Assembly (NCBI RefSeq): GCF_050624435.1
Contig: NW_027459433.1
Span: 496,001 to 560,000 of the forward strand
DNA: 64,000 bases
Direction of reading: 5' to 3'
Source: Tenrec ecaudatus
Taxonomy: Eukaryota > Chordata > Mammalia > Afrosoricida > Tenrecidae
Positions 1-12,881 of this stretch are shown piece after piece (position 1 is the stretch's first letter; the number at the start of each line of letters is the position of its first letter). A program made the position numbers and the translations under genes. Below the pieces are notes generated by a model, which had not been told where the DNA came from, ran no database searches, and was given only the letters and a program-made list of their open reading frames with translations.

Positions 1-855
<855 letters not shown>

Positions 856-889
856 AAAAAATACATCTATACTACTATAATACCTCAAG

Positions 890-3800
890 TAGAAAAAGAC
901 AGAAAATGGGGTAAGATGGCCACCATATAACAAGCCCGGGAAGATGTGCTCAGCAACTACCAAAGAGTTTCCACTATGAGAGAGATTCTGCACTTCCTGG
1001 TAGCAAGAAATTCAACTTAAAAGCCAAGTTGACCCAAGTTTCTCAAAGTGGAAAGCAGCAAGGCCTGCTGACAGACTCCCCTTTACGGATGAGCAGCAAC
1101 ATGAGTTGCTTCTACAAGCATCGTGATTCTTCGTGGCCCCTGAGAAAAGACAGTCAGCCAGCCAACCCTCTACCTCCCTGGCCTCTAGGGACACAGATAG
1201 CTAGCAGATCACTTGGGCAGCTTGGTACACACATGCTCAGTACCCAAGGTACGCTTTGTACCATTTCCCCATCTTCCTCCTCTTTTCCTGCTTTGTTCTA
1301 CAAGGCATTCCATCCCGTGTGCCAGCGCCGTGATACCGCATACATGTACACACAGACTACTAAAAGAGCAGGAATCCCCACCCACAAGGTAGCTTTATTA
1401 TATATAATTTTGGATTTTGTACTTTTGTTCTATTTTAATACTCTCTCTCTCTTTTTTGATCTCCTACTTCCTCTTCTGGAGTGACTCCACCCTCCTGAGA
1501 ATCCACATTCCTCCCAGGAAGAGACAGGTCTGTGTATCCCAGCATACCCACTCTAGCATGGGCTTTCCAGGACCTCCTACGTGCACAGATATGCTCACAT
1601 TCATTCACATTGCCACAATAGCAGAATCTGGTACCCACAACCATACCCAAGTTTTTTTTTTTTTTGATCCTTGTACTTCTATCAATTATCTTTCTATTTT
1701 CTTGCTGTTCTCTCATTAAATATCTTTCCATGAAACCTATTAATTGAGATTAACTCTCTGCCCGCAAGTGTCAACTCACAGTGATCCTATAGGACAGGGT
1801 AAAACTGTCCGGTGAGTTTCTGAGACTGTAACTGTTTATGGGAATAGAAAGTCTCCTTTTTTTGGCGGAGCAGCTGGTGGTTTTAAAATGTTGACCTTTC
1901 GGATTACAACTCAATACATAACCATTATGTGACCAGAGCTCCTTATTGTGATTACCCCTCTGAAAATATTTTCCCATTATTTTTGCAAGTCTGTTGGCTT
2001 ATTCACAGTCACTTATTACTATCATTACTTTATTCTTATCATTACTTTTATTTTATTCTATTTTTCCCAGCCACTATCCCCACTTAGGCACCTTTCCCCT
2101 TCTTTTCATTTCACCACTGTATGTTTTCCAGCTCCTATTAGAACTCACCTGTGTCACTAGACAAACTCTACCTCTGTATGACCAGCAGCTCACACACCAC
2201 AATGCTGAAGAAACAGCAGTCAAGCACAGAAAGCTTCCAAATTCAAGAAAAACAAACATGAACAACCAAGTAGCACTCAAACCAATGGAATAGTCTGAAG
2301 ATGTGATTGTGAACCACCAGTAACAGAATTCAGAAGAATGATGCTTAGGTCAAGAGATCTGGGGAATGTTCATGAGAAAAACAGAAGAAATTGAGAAACT
2401 AACATCCTTAAACCAAAGGATTCTAGAAGATAAGCAATGAGATAACTGAATTAGGCAACATAGTAAAAGGCTAGAGGAATAAAATGGAAAAGGAAAATAA
2501 AATAAATGAGCTTGAAGACAATTACCCTCACGACAGTAGACAAGAGAAGCAATCAACAAAAAAACCCGGAAGCATCCAAATAAATCCTGTAGGACACTAT
2601 CATAAGAACCCATCTAAGAAAAGAAAAAAGAAAAGAAATGCTGGGAAAAGAACACCACCAAAAAAAAAAAAATCTACAGAGAATAGTACAAGAAACCATG
2701 GAAGAAAATTTCAACATACTATTCAACAAGCTGAGAAGAATGGACAACCAAAGAGAAAACATCAAGACATAAAGAAAAGGAGAGAATCTGAGGGCAGCTA
2801 GAGAAAAAGGAAAAGTCATCTACAAAGGAAAGTTGAAAAGGATAAATTCAGACTTGTCAGCAAAAGACCTGCAGGCAAGAAGACAATGGAATGACATATA
2901 TACAATTGTGACGGGTGGAAGGGGTGGTGGGGCGGAAGGAAGCCAGCCAAGAATATTATACTGAACAAAAATATCCCTCAAATACAAGGGAGAAATAAAG
3001 GTTATTTCCTGAGGAGGAAAAAATAAAGGAATTTTGAATTCAACAATTCATTTTCTCAGATCACAATGTTATAAAACTGGAAATCTACAACAGAAAGAAA
3101 AGGAACAAAAAGACAAACACATGGAGACTGAACAACATACCATTTCAAAATGACTGGACACTAGAGTAAACGAAAACGAGAAATTAAGAAACTCCTTAAA
3201 ACAAGCAAACCTATAACACATCATACCAAAAACTCGGATACAACAAATGCAGTTATCTGAAGTCAATTTATAGCAATCAATACACACACGAAATATGAGA
3301 GAAATCCAAAACCAATACTAATAAAACACTTCCAAGAAGTAGAAAGAGGGAAACCACATAAGTCCTTCAACAATAAAGGGAAAGAACTAATAAAAATTGA
3401 AGCAGAAATAAATGAACTGAAAAATGGGGGGGAAATCAACAAGACAAAAAGTTGGTTATGAAAAGATTAACAAAATCGACAAACTGCTAGAAAACTTAAC
3501 AAAGGAAAAGAAAGATGCAAATATCTAGAATTTGAGATGAAAAGGGTGCCATCACAAAAGATCCAAATGAAATAAAAAGATACATGTAGAGCAAAAGAAG
3601 AATTAGAGGTCACCAAGAGACTTCCAACCAAGAAAGATTCTAAAGAAGTATGTATGTTGCCTTCACAGGAGAATGCTAGCAAGTATTCAGGGAAGAGCCA
3701 TAACTAATTCTGTGCAGACTATTCCAAAATATAGAAACTGACAGCAAACTCCCACACGCATTCTATGAAATGAGCATAATCCTCAAAACCTGATCACGAT

Positions 3801-4292
3801 CATTTAGAAAAAATGAAAACAGGAAGTAGATAAGAGTGTCCCTCATCAATATTCTTATTCAACATTGTACTACAATAAACATCTTAGCCAGACAGACAGC
3901 AAAAAAATTTTAAAATAAAAGGAATATAATTGGGCAAAAAATAGGTCAAGGTGTCACTATTTGCAGATAGTATGATTTTACATAGTGAGAGCCCCAAGGA
4001 CTCCACAGAAAGATTGTTGGAAAGTACTAACGAATCTGTTAAAGTAATGGCATACAAGATTAATAAGCAGAAATCAATTTTAATATGCTATTGAAGAGCT
4101 CCAAAATAAAAACATCAAGAAAAAAAATAAAAAAGAGAAAACAATATCATTTATAATATCCATACAAAAGATGAATACCTGGGAATAAACTTAACCAAAG
4201 AAACAAAAGACCTGTACAAAGGAAACTACAGAAAAATCAAAATGTGAATATTACTGAAAGCAATAAATCTATAGATAGAACACAATTCTGAT
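890..4292 (+). mobile_element. L1 LINE, internally deleted (unit 1)
   Basis: A 5'-UTR-like start (gtaagatggccacc near 911) is followed by a pyrimidine-rich leader. ORF1 pieces come next: about 2,340-2,470 is coiled-coil-like, and 2,480-3,050 contains the C-terminal ASLQ-type segment (RPAGKKTMEWHIYTIV region, then KNIPQIQGRNKGYFL-like). The sequence then jumps to ORF2 at about 3,056, SDHNVIKLEIYNRKKRNKKT. The RT active-site motif appears as FADSM instead of FADD near 3,960. Many stops and frameshifts are present and the element ends where a minus-strand L1 tail begins. Confidence 0.65.
1754..1942 (+). mobile_element. AfroSINE
   Basis: Matches the Afrotherian tRNA-derived SINE along its length: cctataggacaggg, a gagcagctggtggtttt block and the ccagagctcc end. 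It interrupts the leader of the L1 around it. A copy in unit 2 is listed separately. Confidence 0.9.
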
Positions 4293-5000
4293 CAAAATCA
4301 TTTTCTTGGGGGCTCATACAGCTCTTATCACAATCTATGCATCCATCCATTGTGTCTAGCACATTTGTTCATTGTTGCCATCATCATTTTCAAAACAATT
4401 TCATTCTACTTGAGCCCTTGGCATGGGCTCCTCATTTTTCCCTCTTCCCTTCTTCACGAACTCTTAATAATTCATAAATTGTTATTAATTTTTCATGTCT
4501 TACACTGTCCGAGGTCTCTCTTTACCCTCTTTTCTACTGCCCATGCCCAAGGAGGGGTTACATTGTGATCAGTGCCCCCTCTTGTTACCACTACTCTCAC
4601 AGCTGTCTACAAATGGGTTTGGGGTCTCCAGTCCACCCTCCCCCTCAATCACATCAATAAGGCTTTTTGTTCTGGGTCTTTGATGCCAGATACCTGATCC
4701 CTTCGACACCTCTTTATCACACAAGCTGGTGTGCTTCTTCCATGTGGGCTTTGTTGCTTCTTAGAGAGAGTCACTTGTTCATCTTCAAGCCTGTAAGACC
4801 CCAGATGCTATATCTTTGCATTGCTGGACACCATCACCTTTCTTCATTACATTTGCTTATGCACCCATTTGTCTTCAGCAATTCTGGCGGGAAGGTTATC
4901 ACAGAATGCCAGGTGACTAGAACAAAGTGTTCTTGCGTTGAGGGAGTACTTGAGTAGAGGCCCACTTAATTGGACCTTTTGGACCTACTTTCTATCCAGC
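4293..5000 (-). mobile_element. Young-type L1 3' UTR, internally deleted
   Basis: Minus-strand tail (tcattttcttgggggctcat) followed by the reversed 3' UTR, with the middle deleted around 4,570-4,650, and the conserved core at 4,735-4,885. Unit 2 copy at 49,948-50,655. Confidence 0.75.
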
Positions 5001-6500
5001 TCTTGGTAATCCAGGGTGTGTGCTACAGACTCGTGGACTTAATATTGTTCTTTGGAGGCACACAATATCTTTCATAGGCCACACCAGAAAGAATCCTTGT
5101 GGAAGCTACATTCACTGGAGTTTGTAAACTGGGCTTTCATTCAAACTCATCAGGAGCCCTTTGATTTAAGACTGAAATTCATCAGTGTGAGAAGATGATG
5201 ACTGCTATCCCAAGTTATGGAATTGGCAGTTATTGGACTTTGGTTTGACTCTCTGGCCTTCAGGGTGCCTAATGAATGGTGATCCAGGAATACCAAATAT
5301 TTACTACTTTAATGCTCTTCTTATTTTGTTATGACATGTATTAGTCAGGTATGCATGTTGCTACCTTTTGGAATGAATTTTGTTGAAAGTTTTGTTCCAA
5401 CATCAACCCTAATTATTTGTGTAAATAGTGTCCAGCCCAGCCTGTGTGATCACGAGGTGTCAATGGGATCAGGTATCAGGCATCAAAAAACAAAAAGTCC
5501 TATCACTGTGATGAGTGGGAGTGCGAAATGGGGACACAAAACCCATCTATAGGCAACTGGACATACCCTTACAGAAGGGCCTTGGGGAGGAGACAAACCA
5601 GTCAGGGTATAGTATAGTAAAGATAAAACATACAGCTTTCCTCTAGTTCTTTAATGCTTCCTCCCTCCCACTATCATGATCCCAATTCTACCTTACAAAT
5701 ACGGGTAGACCAGAGGATGTACACTGGTACAGACAGGAACTAGAAACAGAGGCAATCCAGGACAGATGACCCTCTGAGGACTAGTAGTGAGAGTGGCGAT
5801 ACCGGGAGGGTGGAGGGAAGGTAGGGTAGAAAGGGGCAAGGGATTATAAAGATCTACATATAAACTCCTCCATGGGGGACAGACAACAGAAAAGTGGGTG
5901 AAGGGAGACGTTGGACAGTGTGAGATATGCCAAAATAATAATAATTTATAAATAATCAAGGGTTCGTGAAGGAGGGTGGGGGAAGGAGGGTGAAAATGAG
6001 GAGCTGATACCAAGGGCTCAAGTAGAAAGAAAATGTTTTGAAAATTATATGGCAACAAATGTACAAATGTGCTGGACACAATGTATGTATGGATGAATTG
6101 TAATAAGAGCTGTATGAGTCCCCCCAGAAAAGATTTTTTAATAAATTGTTCAGAAACTTGAATTTAATCTATATAAGTCAACAATTCGAGCATGAATTGA
6201 TGTCTGAAACCAGCCTATACTTCTATATGCTTTTCTCAACCGTGTTTTAAATTCTGTATCATTAGCTAAATGAATCACACTATCGTTACCTTATGTCCCA
6301 GGAAGATGGTTTGAAAAGTTTTCGTTATCATAAAATGATAATGTTGTTTCTAAAGTGAACCAGAGACATATATAAACCACAGATATGTGAATGGATTTTG
6401 TGCTCCCATTTAAATCTAGCCCCAATCTAAGAACTATGAGTTCTTAGGATGTGGCCCTCTTTAATGCTTAAAGAAGTCACTAAAGATATAGGTGCTATAG
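5001..6500 (+). mobile_element. Older-type L1 3' UTR split by a younger L1 tail
   Basis: 5,001-5,433 and 6,140-6,500 match the older L1 3' UTR seen at 28.5-29.1 kb (tttgtgtaaatagtgtccag, then aagtcaacaattcgagcatg). A young-type L1 3' UTR, 5,434-6,139, splits it. The older part stops at the start of the conserved core in an A-rich run. Unit 2 copy about 50,656-52,160. Confidence 0.6.
5434..6139 (+). mobile_element. Young-type L1 3' UTR inserted in older L1
   Basis: Begins with agcctgtgtgatcacgaggt, runs through the purine-rich tract near 5,970-6,000 and ends with a tail gattttttaataaattg. A short imperfect repeat, gtccag/gttcag, lies at the two sides. Unit 2 copy about 51,089-51,794. Confidence 0.75.
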
Positions 6501-6859
6501 AAAAAACAAAACAAAAGAGAATGAAAAAACAACAAACAAAGCCCAAGTAATATACTCATAAAAATTATATCTGTTTGTAATTAATAGATAAAAATTTTAC
6601 TAGTACATTGCTTAGAACACATGGTAGATAAATGGAATCACAGAATGGAATTTTCCCACTTTTTGCAGTCCATTGTATATTCAATATTTGTAAGTCTTAA
6701 CATTTACAAAAAGTACAAAACAAGGTGATCTATATTAAACATAATGCCTGTGCTATAAATTGTCATCACAAGGTAATTATTTTACTATTGATTCGAACAT
6801 TTTCTTCATTCAATACTTTTATTGAAGTTCAAAGTATACATTCTTAAGACAATAAATAC

Positions 6860-6934
6860 CTGGCTGTTTTTTCTTAGTATCACAGAGGTACCATCATCAA
6901 CTTCAAATTCTCCATAGTCTCTTAGACACCGTAC
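6860..6934 (-). pseudogene. GINS1: GINS1-like exon 6 (unit 1)
   Basis: The 75-base, phase 0 exon lies between acceptor cttttcag and donor CAGgtattt. It encodes [18 protein letters not shown] then ILRKNSQ, against human [18 protein letters not shown] then LLKKNSQ. Splice sites and frame are intact within the exon. No terminal exon was found in the 6.86 kb remaining to the left edge. Confidence 0.9.
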
Positions 6935-7322
6935 CTGAAAAGAAAATCAGATATTTTATCCAAATTACCTTTTAAAATATGCAGTGATCATAACATGAAG
7001 TGGGATTATATAAATGCCCGAACAGTAAAAGTACTGTATTTTATGTGTCTGTCCTCCTCTGTGTACTTAGGACCCTTACTATTCCCAGATATTTACTGTG
7101 GTCCTAAACCTAAAGATCTCAATTTCCTACGTCACCGGGAAGGGAAAAATAAGCTTTGCAAATGTATACATGGATGGTATTACCAATAAGGAAACCAGGG
7201 ATTTAGATAAAAGGAGACTACATAGTTGGACGTTTTCCTCTCAAACAATGCACTATATTAATCAGAAGGAATAAAAATGAGGGACATAACAGTGGCAAAC
7301 AAGAAAGAAAAGAGCATTTTAC

Positions 7323-7378
7323 CTCAACTAGATTGACCAGATCCTTCCCATAATCCATCAGGATAAAAGAACATACAT
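7323..7378 (-). other. Exon-like segment with a DYG motif, unassigned
   Basis: On the minus strand an acceptor-like gtttttag precedes and GAGgtaaaa follows 56 bases. One frame is open and reads VCSFILMDYGKDLVNLVE, recalling the DYG turn of Tudor-type domains; that frame ends in phase 0, as needed to join exon 6. It cannot be joined in frame to exon 5. It may be a chance ORF or a relic exon. Confidence 0.25.
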
Positions 7379-7395
7379 CTAAAAACAAAATGTTT

Positions 7396-7510
7396 TTCTT
7401 TTTAACAATTTACTGGGGCTCATACAATTCTTATCACAGTTCATACATATACATACATCAATTGTATAAAGCACATCTGTACAGTCTTTGCCCTAATCAT
7501 ATTTTTCTCT
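7396..7510 (-). mobile_element. Short young-type L1 3' end
   Basis: Reversed L1 end (ttactggggctcatacaatt) of about 100 bases that stops at the next L1 tail. Unit 2 copy near 53,060-53,170. Confidence 0.7.
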
Positions 7511-7514
7511 TTTC

Positions 7515-8780
7515 CTTTTTTACATTTTATTAGGGACTCATACAACTCTTATCACAATCCATACATATACATACATCAATTGTATAAAGCACATCCATAC
7601 ATTCCCTGCCCCAATCATTCTCAAGGCATTTGCTCTCCACTTAAGCCCCTTGCATCAGGTCCTCTTTTTTATTTTTTCCCCCTCCCTCCCCTTTCCCCCC
7701 TCCCTCGTGTGCACTTGGAAATTTATACATCGTTATTTTGTCATATCTTGCCCTATCCGGAGTCTCCCTTACCCCCCTTCGCTGCTGTCCCTCTCCCAGG
7801 GAAGAGGTCACATGTGGATCCTTGTAATCAGTACCCCCTTTCCAACCCACTCACCCTCCACTCTCCCAGCATCATCCCTCACACCCTTGGTCCTGAAGGT
7901 ATCATCCACCTTGGATTCCCTGTACCTCCAGCCCTCATATGTACCAGTGTACAGCCTCTGCCCTATCCAGCCCTGCAAGGTAGAATTCGTATCATGGTAG
8001 TTGGGGGGAGGAAGCATCCAGGATCTGGAGGAAAGTTGTGTTCTTCATCGGTACTACCTCGCACCCTAATTAACCCATCTCCTCTCCTAAACCCCTCTAT
8101 GAGGGGATCTCCATTGGCCGACACTTGGGCCTTGGGTCTCCACTCTGCACTTCCCCCTTCATTTAATATGGTATATATATACATATATACATATACATAT
8201 ATACATATACACACATGTACACATACATACACACATATCTTTTTTTTTTTGCATGATGCCTTATACCTGGTCCCTTGGCACCTCGCGATCGCACTGGCCG
8301 GTGTGCTTATTCCATGTGGGCTTTTTTGCTTCTGAGCTAGATGGCCGCTTTTTCACCTTCAAGCCTTTAAGACCCCAGACACTATCTCTTTTGATAGCCA
8401 GGCACCATCAGCTTTCTTCACCACATTTGCTTATGCACCCATTTGTCTTCAGCGATCCTATCATGGAGGTGTGCAGTCAATGATATGATATTTTGTTCTT
8501 TGATGCCTGGTAACTGATCCCTTCGGGACCACTCGATCACACAGGCTGGTGTGTTCTTCCATGTGGACTTTGTTGCTTCTGAGCTAGATGGCCGCTTGTT
8601 TATCTTCAAGCCTTTAAGACCCCAGTCACTATCTCTTTTGATAGCCGGGCACCATCAGCTTTCTTCACCATATTTACTTGTTCACCCACTTTGGCTCCAG
8701 ACGTTGTGTCGGGAGAGTGAGCATCATAGAGTTCCAATTTAATAAAAGGAGATATTCATGCATTGAGGGAGTGAACAAAC
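7515..8780 (-). mobile_element. Young-type L1 3' UTR with duplicated core
   Basis: A 1.27 kb reversed 3' UTR starting at its tail (tttacattttattagggact). The conserved core occurs twice in direct order, at about 8,260-8,465 and 8,490-8,700; both contain gcttctgagctagatggccg. A TATACA-type simple repeat lies at 8,168-8,240. The 251-codon open frame here is not a gene. Unit 2 copy 53,172-54,440. Confidence 0.8.
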
Positions 8781-9125
8781 TGTTTTTCAAAGGAAATCAA
8801 GTCTTCCAATCTCTTGTTTCTCAGGAATACTTAAAAATACATTTAAAAGATTCAGTTTCATGCTCTTTCATTTTGCTTACACAGTAACTTAGCAATCAAT
8901 TAATTTTCATTTAGTATTTTAAAAATAAAACAAAATTTATGGAAGATGGAATGTTAGATTACATTAAGATGCTTGAAATTAAAGTGCCAACATCCAATCA
9001 TTTTTGACCTATAAAATATAAGCTTAATATAGTTCAGCTCACACAACACTATTACCTTAAAACTGTGAATCAAAGTTTGTTGCAGAGAGGGCACTATAAG
9101 TATTTCTATACTCCTGTCCCTCTAT

Positions 9126-9228
9126 AGCAGTGTTTCCCAAAGTGGGGATACTGCAATGATCCAGGAGGAGTATAAAGCAGATAGCTACACTTTATCCTGG
9201 AGTATAGGCTATTGTATAAAAGTTTTTA

Positions 9229-9233
<5 letters not shown>
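9126..9233 (+). mobile_element. Possible hAT terminal fragment
   Basis: cagtgtttcccaaagtgggg resembles the left terminus of hAT-group elements; only about 100 bases follow before a CA repeat. No matching right end was found, so the assignment is weak. Confidence 0.35.

Positions 9234-9271
<38 letters not shown>
9234..9271 (+). repeat. CA microsatellite (unit 1)
   Basis: About 37 bases of (CA)n. The unit 2 partner is about 54 bases, the largest length difference between the units. Confidence 0.97.
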
Positions 9272-9272
<1 letters not shown>

Positions 9273-10545
9273 ATAGTGAATGAAGGGGTAAGTGCAGCGT
9301 GGAGACTCAAAGCCCATTTGTCGGCCACTGGAGATCCCCTCATAGAGGGGTTTAGGAGAGGAGATGGGTCAGTCAGGGTGTGATGCAGTACCGATGAAGA
9401 ACACAGCTTTCCCCCAGATCCTGGATGCTTCCTCCCCCAACTACCATGATCCGAATTCTACCTTGCAGGACTGGATAGGGCAGAGGTTGTACACTGGTGC
9501 ATATGGGAGCTGGAGGCACAGGGAATCCAGGGTGGATGATAACTTCAGGACCATTGGTATGAGGGGCAATGCTGGGAGAGTGGAGGGTGAGTGGGTTGGA
9601 AAGGGGGAACTGATTACAAGGATCCACATGTGACCTCCTCTCTGGGAGACAGACGGCAGAGAAGGGTGGGGGGGGGGTAAAGGAGACTCCGGATAGTGAA
9701 AGATATGACAAAATAACAATGTATAAATTACCAAGGGCACATGAGGGAGGGGAGAAAAAAAAGAGGACCTGATGCAAAGGTAAAGTGAAGAGCAAATGCT
9801 TTGAGAGTGATTAGGGCAAAGAATGTAGGGATGTGCTTTATACAATTGATGTATGTATATGTGTGGATTGTGATAAGAGTTGTATGAGCCACTAATGAAA
9901 TGTAAAAAAAGAAAGAAAAAAAAAAAGAACACAGCTTTCCCCCGGATCCGGGATGCTTCCTCCCCCCAACTACCATGATCCTAATTCTACACTGGTGCAT
10001 ATGGGAGCTGAAAGCACAGGGAATCCAGGGTGGATGATAACTTCAGGACCAATGGTATTAGGGGCAATGCTGGGAGAGTGGAGGGTGAGTGGGTTGGAAA
10101 GGGGGAACTGATTACAAGGATCGACATGTGACCTCCTCTCTGGGAGACGGACGGCAGAGAAGGGTGGGGGGGCGGGGGGTAAGGGAGACTCCGGATAGGG
10201 AAAGATATGACAAAATAACAATCTATAAATTATCAAGGGCTCATGAGGGAGGGGGGGCAAGGGAGGGAGGGGGGAAAAAAAGAGGACCTAATGCAAAGGG
10301 CTTAAGTGGAGAGGAAATGCTTTCAAAATGATTAGGGCAAAGAATGTAGGAATGTGCTTTACACAATTGATGTATGTATATGTGTGGATTGTGATAATAA
10401 TTGTATGAGCCCCTAATAAAATGTAAAAAAAATGATTAGGGCAAAGAATGTACAGATGTGCTTTATACAATTGATGTACGTATATATATGGATTGTGATA
10501 AGAGTTCTATGAGCCCCTAATAAAACAATTAGGAAAAAAAACAGG
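9272..10545 (+). mobile_element. Three successive young-type L1 3' ends in a row
   Basis: Three same-strand 3' ends follow one another: 9,272-9,920 (tail aaaaaaagaaagaaaaaaaa), 9,925-10,428 (tail gtaaaaaaaatg) and 10,431-10,545. The second restarts at gaacacagctttcccccgga, which also occurs in the first at about 9,399. Each has the polypurine tract except the shortest. Insertion into existing A-rich tails is the likely history. Unit 2 copy 54,949-56,220. Confidence 0.75.
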
Positions 10546-10613
10546 CCCAAAGAACAAAAGAAAACTGGGTTAGCAATATATATATACATAAATTAAAATA
10601 TCTATAAAGAGAT

Positions 10614-10745
10614 TCTATCACCGCCCTCTAGTTGATTCTAACTCACAATGACCCTATATTGGTTTTCCAAGGCTGTAAATCCTTACAGAAACTAAGAGTC
10701 TCATCTTTCCCCTGAGCAACAGTTGGTAAATTTGAACCGTAAGAA
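10614..10745 (+). mobile_element. AfroSINE fragment
   Basis: tagttgattctaactcacaa, the ccaaggctgtaaatccttac block and a degraded 3' part. It stands back to back with a minus-strand AfroSINE. Unit 2 copy about 56,288-56,418. Confidence 0.8.
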
Positions 10746-10750
10746 CTTCA

Positions 10751-10915
10751 GAACCCTGGTGGTACAGCAGTTAATCACTGGGTTGCAATCTGCATGGTCG
10801 ACAGTTCAAAACTACCAGTACCAGTAGGAGAAAGCCTGGGCTTTCTACTCAGAAACCCATAGGGGATCCCTAGGAATCAGCATTGACTCCATACCAGAGA
10901 GTTTGGTTCTGGAAC
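10751..10915 (-). mobile_element. AfroSINE
   Basis: Reversed SINE beginning gaaccctggtggtacagcag and running to aatcagcattgactccatac. Unit 2 copy about 56,425-56,588. Confidence 0.8.
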
Positions 10916-11599
10916 CTTATGGTTAGCAGTCCAATCAATGCCTATCCTACAATGCCAGCAGGGATCCTAAGAAAGAGATGAAGAGATGTAGTCAATGAAT
11001 AAGGCCCATCTAGCCATCATCTCTTATGCATTGTATTATCAATTCTAGCCTATATGGCTATGGTTAAAATCCCATTTTGGAGGGATGGTTATGTGGAAAA
11101 GCCATCTCAGAAGCAGGAACACAGAGAAATGCTGGACCATCAAGGTGTAAGAGGCCCTAGTGGGACATACTTGAGATCTTTGTCTGAAGTGGTAGAGACT
11201 GAGATGGAGGCATCAAAGGCTGCATCACAGAGACCATGGGACAGAACAGAGGGACTAGGCCAAGACCAGAGCTGAGGCAAGGCGTCCATGACATAAAACA
11301 GAGGAGCAATACTGAGACTATGATACTTTGAGGCAGAGCAGTGGGCTGCCTTTCTGGCCCAAAGAGGCAAAGGGACTATGTGACTGAGAGGCTAAGGACT
11401 AAAGACTGACATGACTGGTGGATGACAGGAGAGGTACACTTACTGTTTCCTGATGCTGACTTGTGGTAACTAGTTACCTTCCTTAATAAGCCCACTAAAT
11501 TGTGAATATTGTCTGTGAGTTCTGTGAGGCCAACTGGGACCGATAATTGAACCCGACAGAAAGGCAGTGTGTGAGGGAGGAGTGGGTGGTGTCAGAATA
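10916..11599. other. Unassigned intronic sequence
   Basis: Intron 5 of the GINS1-like gene. There is a purine-rich stretch with repeated agactgagatgg/agaccagagctgagg phrases at about 11,190-11,290 that looks like a repeat, but I cannot name it. No gene is supported. Confidence 0.4.
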
Positions 11600-12310
11600 G
11601 ATATTGAAGGATGAAGGATGGAGGCATGTCTGAACTCTGCCTCATGGAAACAGTGAAGCCAGAGAAAGTCAAATACGGCCCTCTGATATGTCTTCCTACA
11701 TTTAAAGAAGCCAATCCAATTACTAGCACTAACAAATAAGAGAAACAACGTTACTGGATAACTCAACAGGATATTTGAGTTGGCAGAAGAACAGAACAGC
11801 TTATTGAGTCTGAGGAACAAAAGTAAAGAAACATGATCCCAAGGAACACCATCAAGCAAATCAATGCAAATATTATGGAAGTCCCAGAAGAGGGCAAAGG
11901 GTAACTAAATAAAACTTAATAGACAACAGCAGAACATTACCAAAACTTGACAAAGGACAAGAATGTACATATCAATGACACTTAAGAATTTCCAAATCAG
12001 AAGAAAGCCTGAGAGATCCACACCAAAATATCTTATCATCAAACTCTTTAAAAAAAAGATAAAATCTTGACAATATCAAATAAAATGAAGTACCAATTTA
12101 CATATATAGAAACCCTGGAAACCAGGAGGTAATAGAGTCACATATTTAAAATAATGAAAGAAATGAACAGCCATCCAAGATTCCTATAGCCAGCAAAACT
12201 TTCCTTTATAAATGAGGATAAAATTCAAGAAAACAAATAAAACCTGAGGGAATGTTGAGACATTCCTTTAGATTGAAATACAAGGAGAGTAGATTGCAAG
12301 ATGAAGCAAT
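11600..12310 (+). mobile_element. L1/HAL1-like ORF1 remnant
   Basis: The order of phrases follows L1 ORF1: acaccatcaagcaaatcaat, gaagtcccagaagagg, ccaaatcagaagaaagcctg, aatatcttatcatcaaactc, then ctatagccagcaaaactttc near the ORF1 C-terminus. The reading frame is lost. Unit 2 copy about 57,275-57,985. Confidence 0.6.
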
Positions 12311-12323
12311 ATAGAGAAAAAGG

Positions 12324-12881
12324 TGTTAGGTTCCTGGATTCAGGTACCTGAAAGAATTCACACAGCAGAAGCAGGTTTGTAATCCAAGTGATTTTATGGG
12401 GAAAAGGGAAGTTTCAGGTATTACAGCCTCAAAAAATACACATTGTTTTAAGAAAGCATACAAGGATCCGCAGAACTGCACATGGGTTCACTGCTGAATG
12501 GGAAAAAAACACATAGAAAGAACAGGAACACATAACCCAGCACGTGGAACCAGGAAATCCCAGGGGCCAAAAGGGCTCCCACCCCCCACTTGTGGAGAAT
12601 GCTGGAATGGAAGGAAGTCAAGGCAGGGTCTTTATTCCCTCCTCTCCACAACGGCTGGGGGAAGCATGGTTGAAGGTATTGGTTGGTTCCACTGGCTTGA
12701 GTTTAGGCCCACCTGTGTGAGGTAATGTAACTGAGCCTAATCTGTGTGCCCTGGTGGACCTCCCCTCGGGGCGGAGGGAGCTCTTGTCTGAGCATGCTCA
12801 GTTTGATTGTTCTAAAATTTAATGGATGCCTGATTTCTTCCAATCCTTTTGCTTTAGCCTTATGCAGTTACTGCGGAGACA
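12324..12881 (-). mobile_element. Solitary LTR-like fossil
   Basis: On the minus strand it begins TGTCTCC and ends CCTAACA, has an AATAAA signal in its second half and no internal coding region beside it, as expected of a solo LTR of a class I-like endogenous retrovirus. No clear target duplication was seen. The family and age are uncertain; it predates the tandem duplication. Confidence 0.45.

Noticed and set aside
1029-1731. Overlapping frames of 151, 100 and 98 codons
   Set aside because: They fall in the L1 leader region in conflicting frames and strands, and no family is recognised.
1754-1942. tRNA-like sequence in AfroSINEs
   Set aside because: The SINE head is derived from tRNA but is degenerate; it is not a tRNA gene.
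7580-8335. A 251-codon open frame on the plus strand (and its 209-codon partner at 53,367-53,996)
   Set aside because: It lies antisense within an L1 3' UTR, crosses a TATACA simple repeat and has no protein-family resemblance.
8260-8700. Direct repeats resembling a spaced array
   Set aside because: Two copies of an L1 UTR core of about 200 bases; nothing like a CRISPR array, and the DNA is eukaryotic.
9373-10260. Minus-strand frames of 140, 163, 90 and 96 codons that resemble each other
   Set aside because: They are the same antisense reading of successive L1 3' UTR copies.
11054-11275. 73-codon frame starting MAMVKIPFWRDG
   Set aside because: No family resemblance, repeat-like surroundings, and the frame changes length between the two units.
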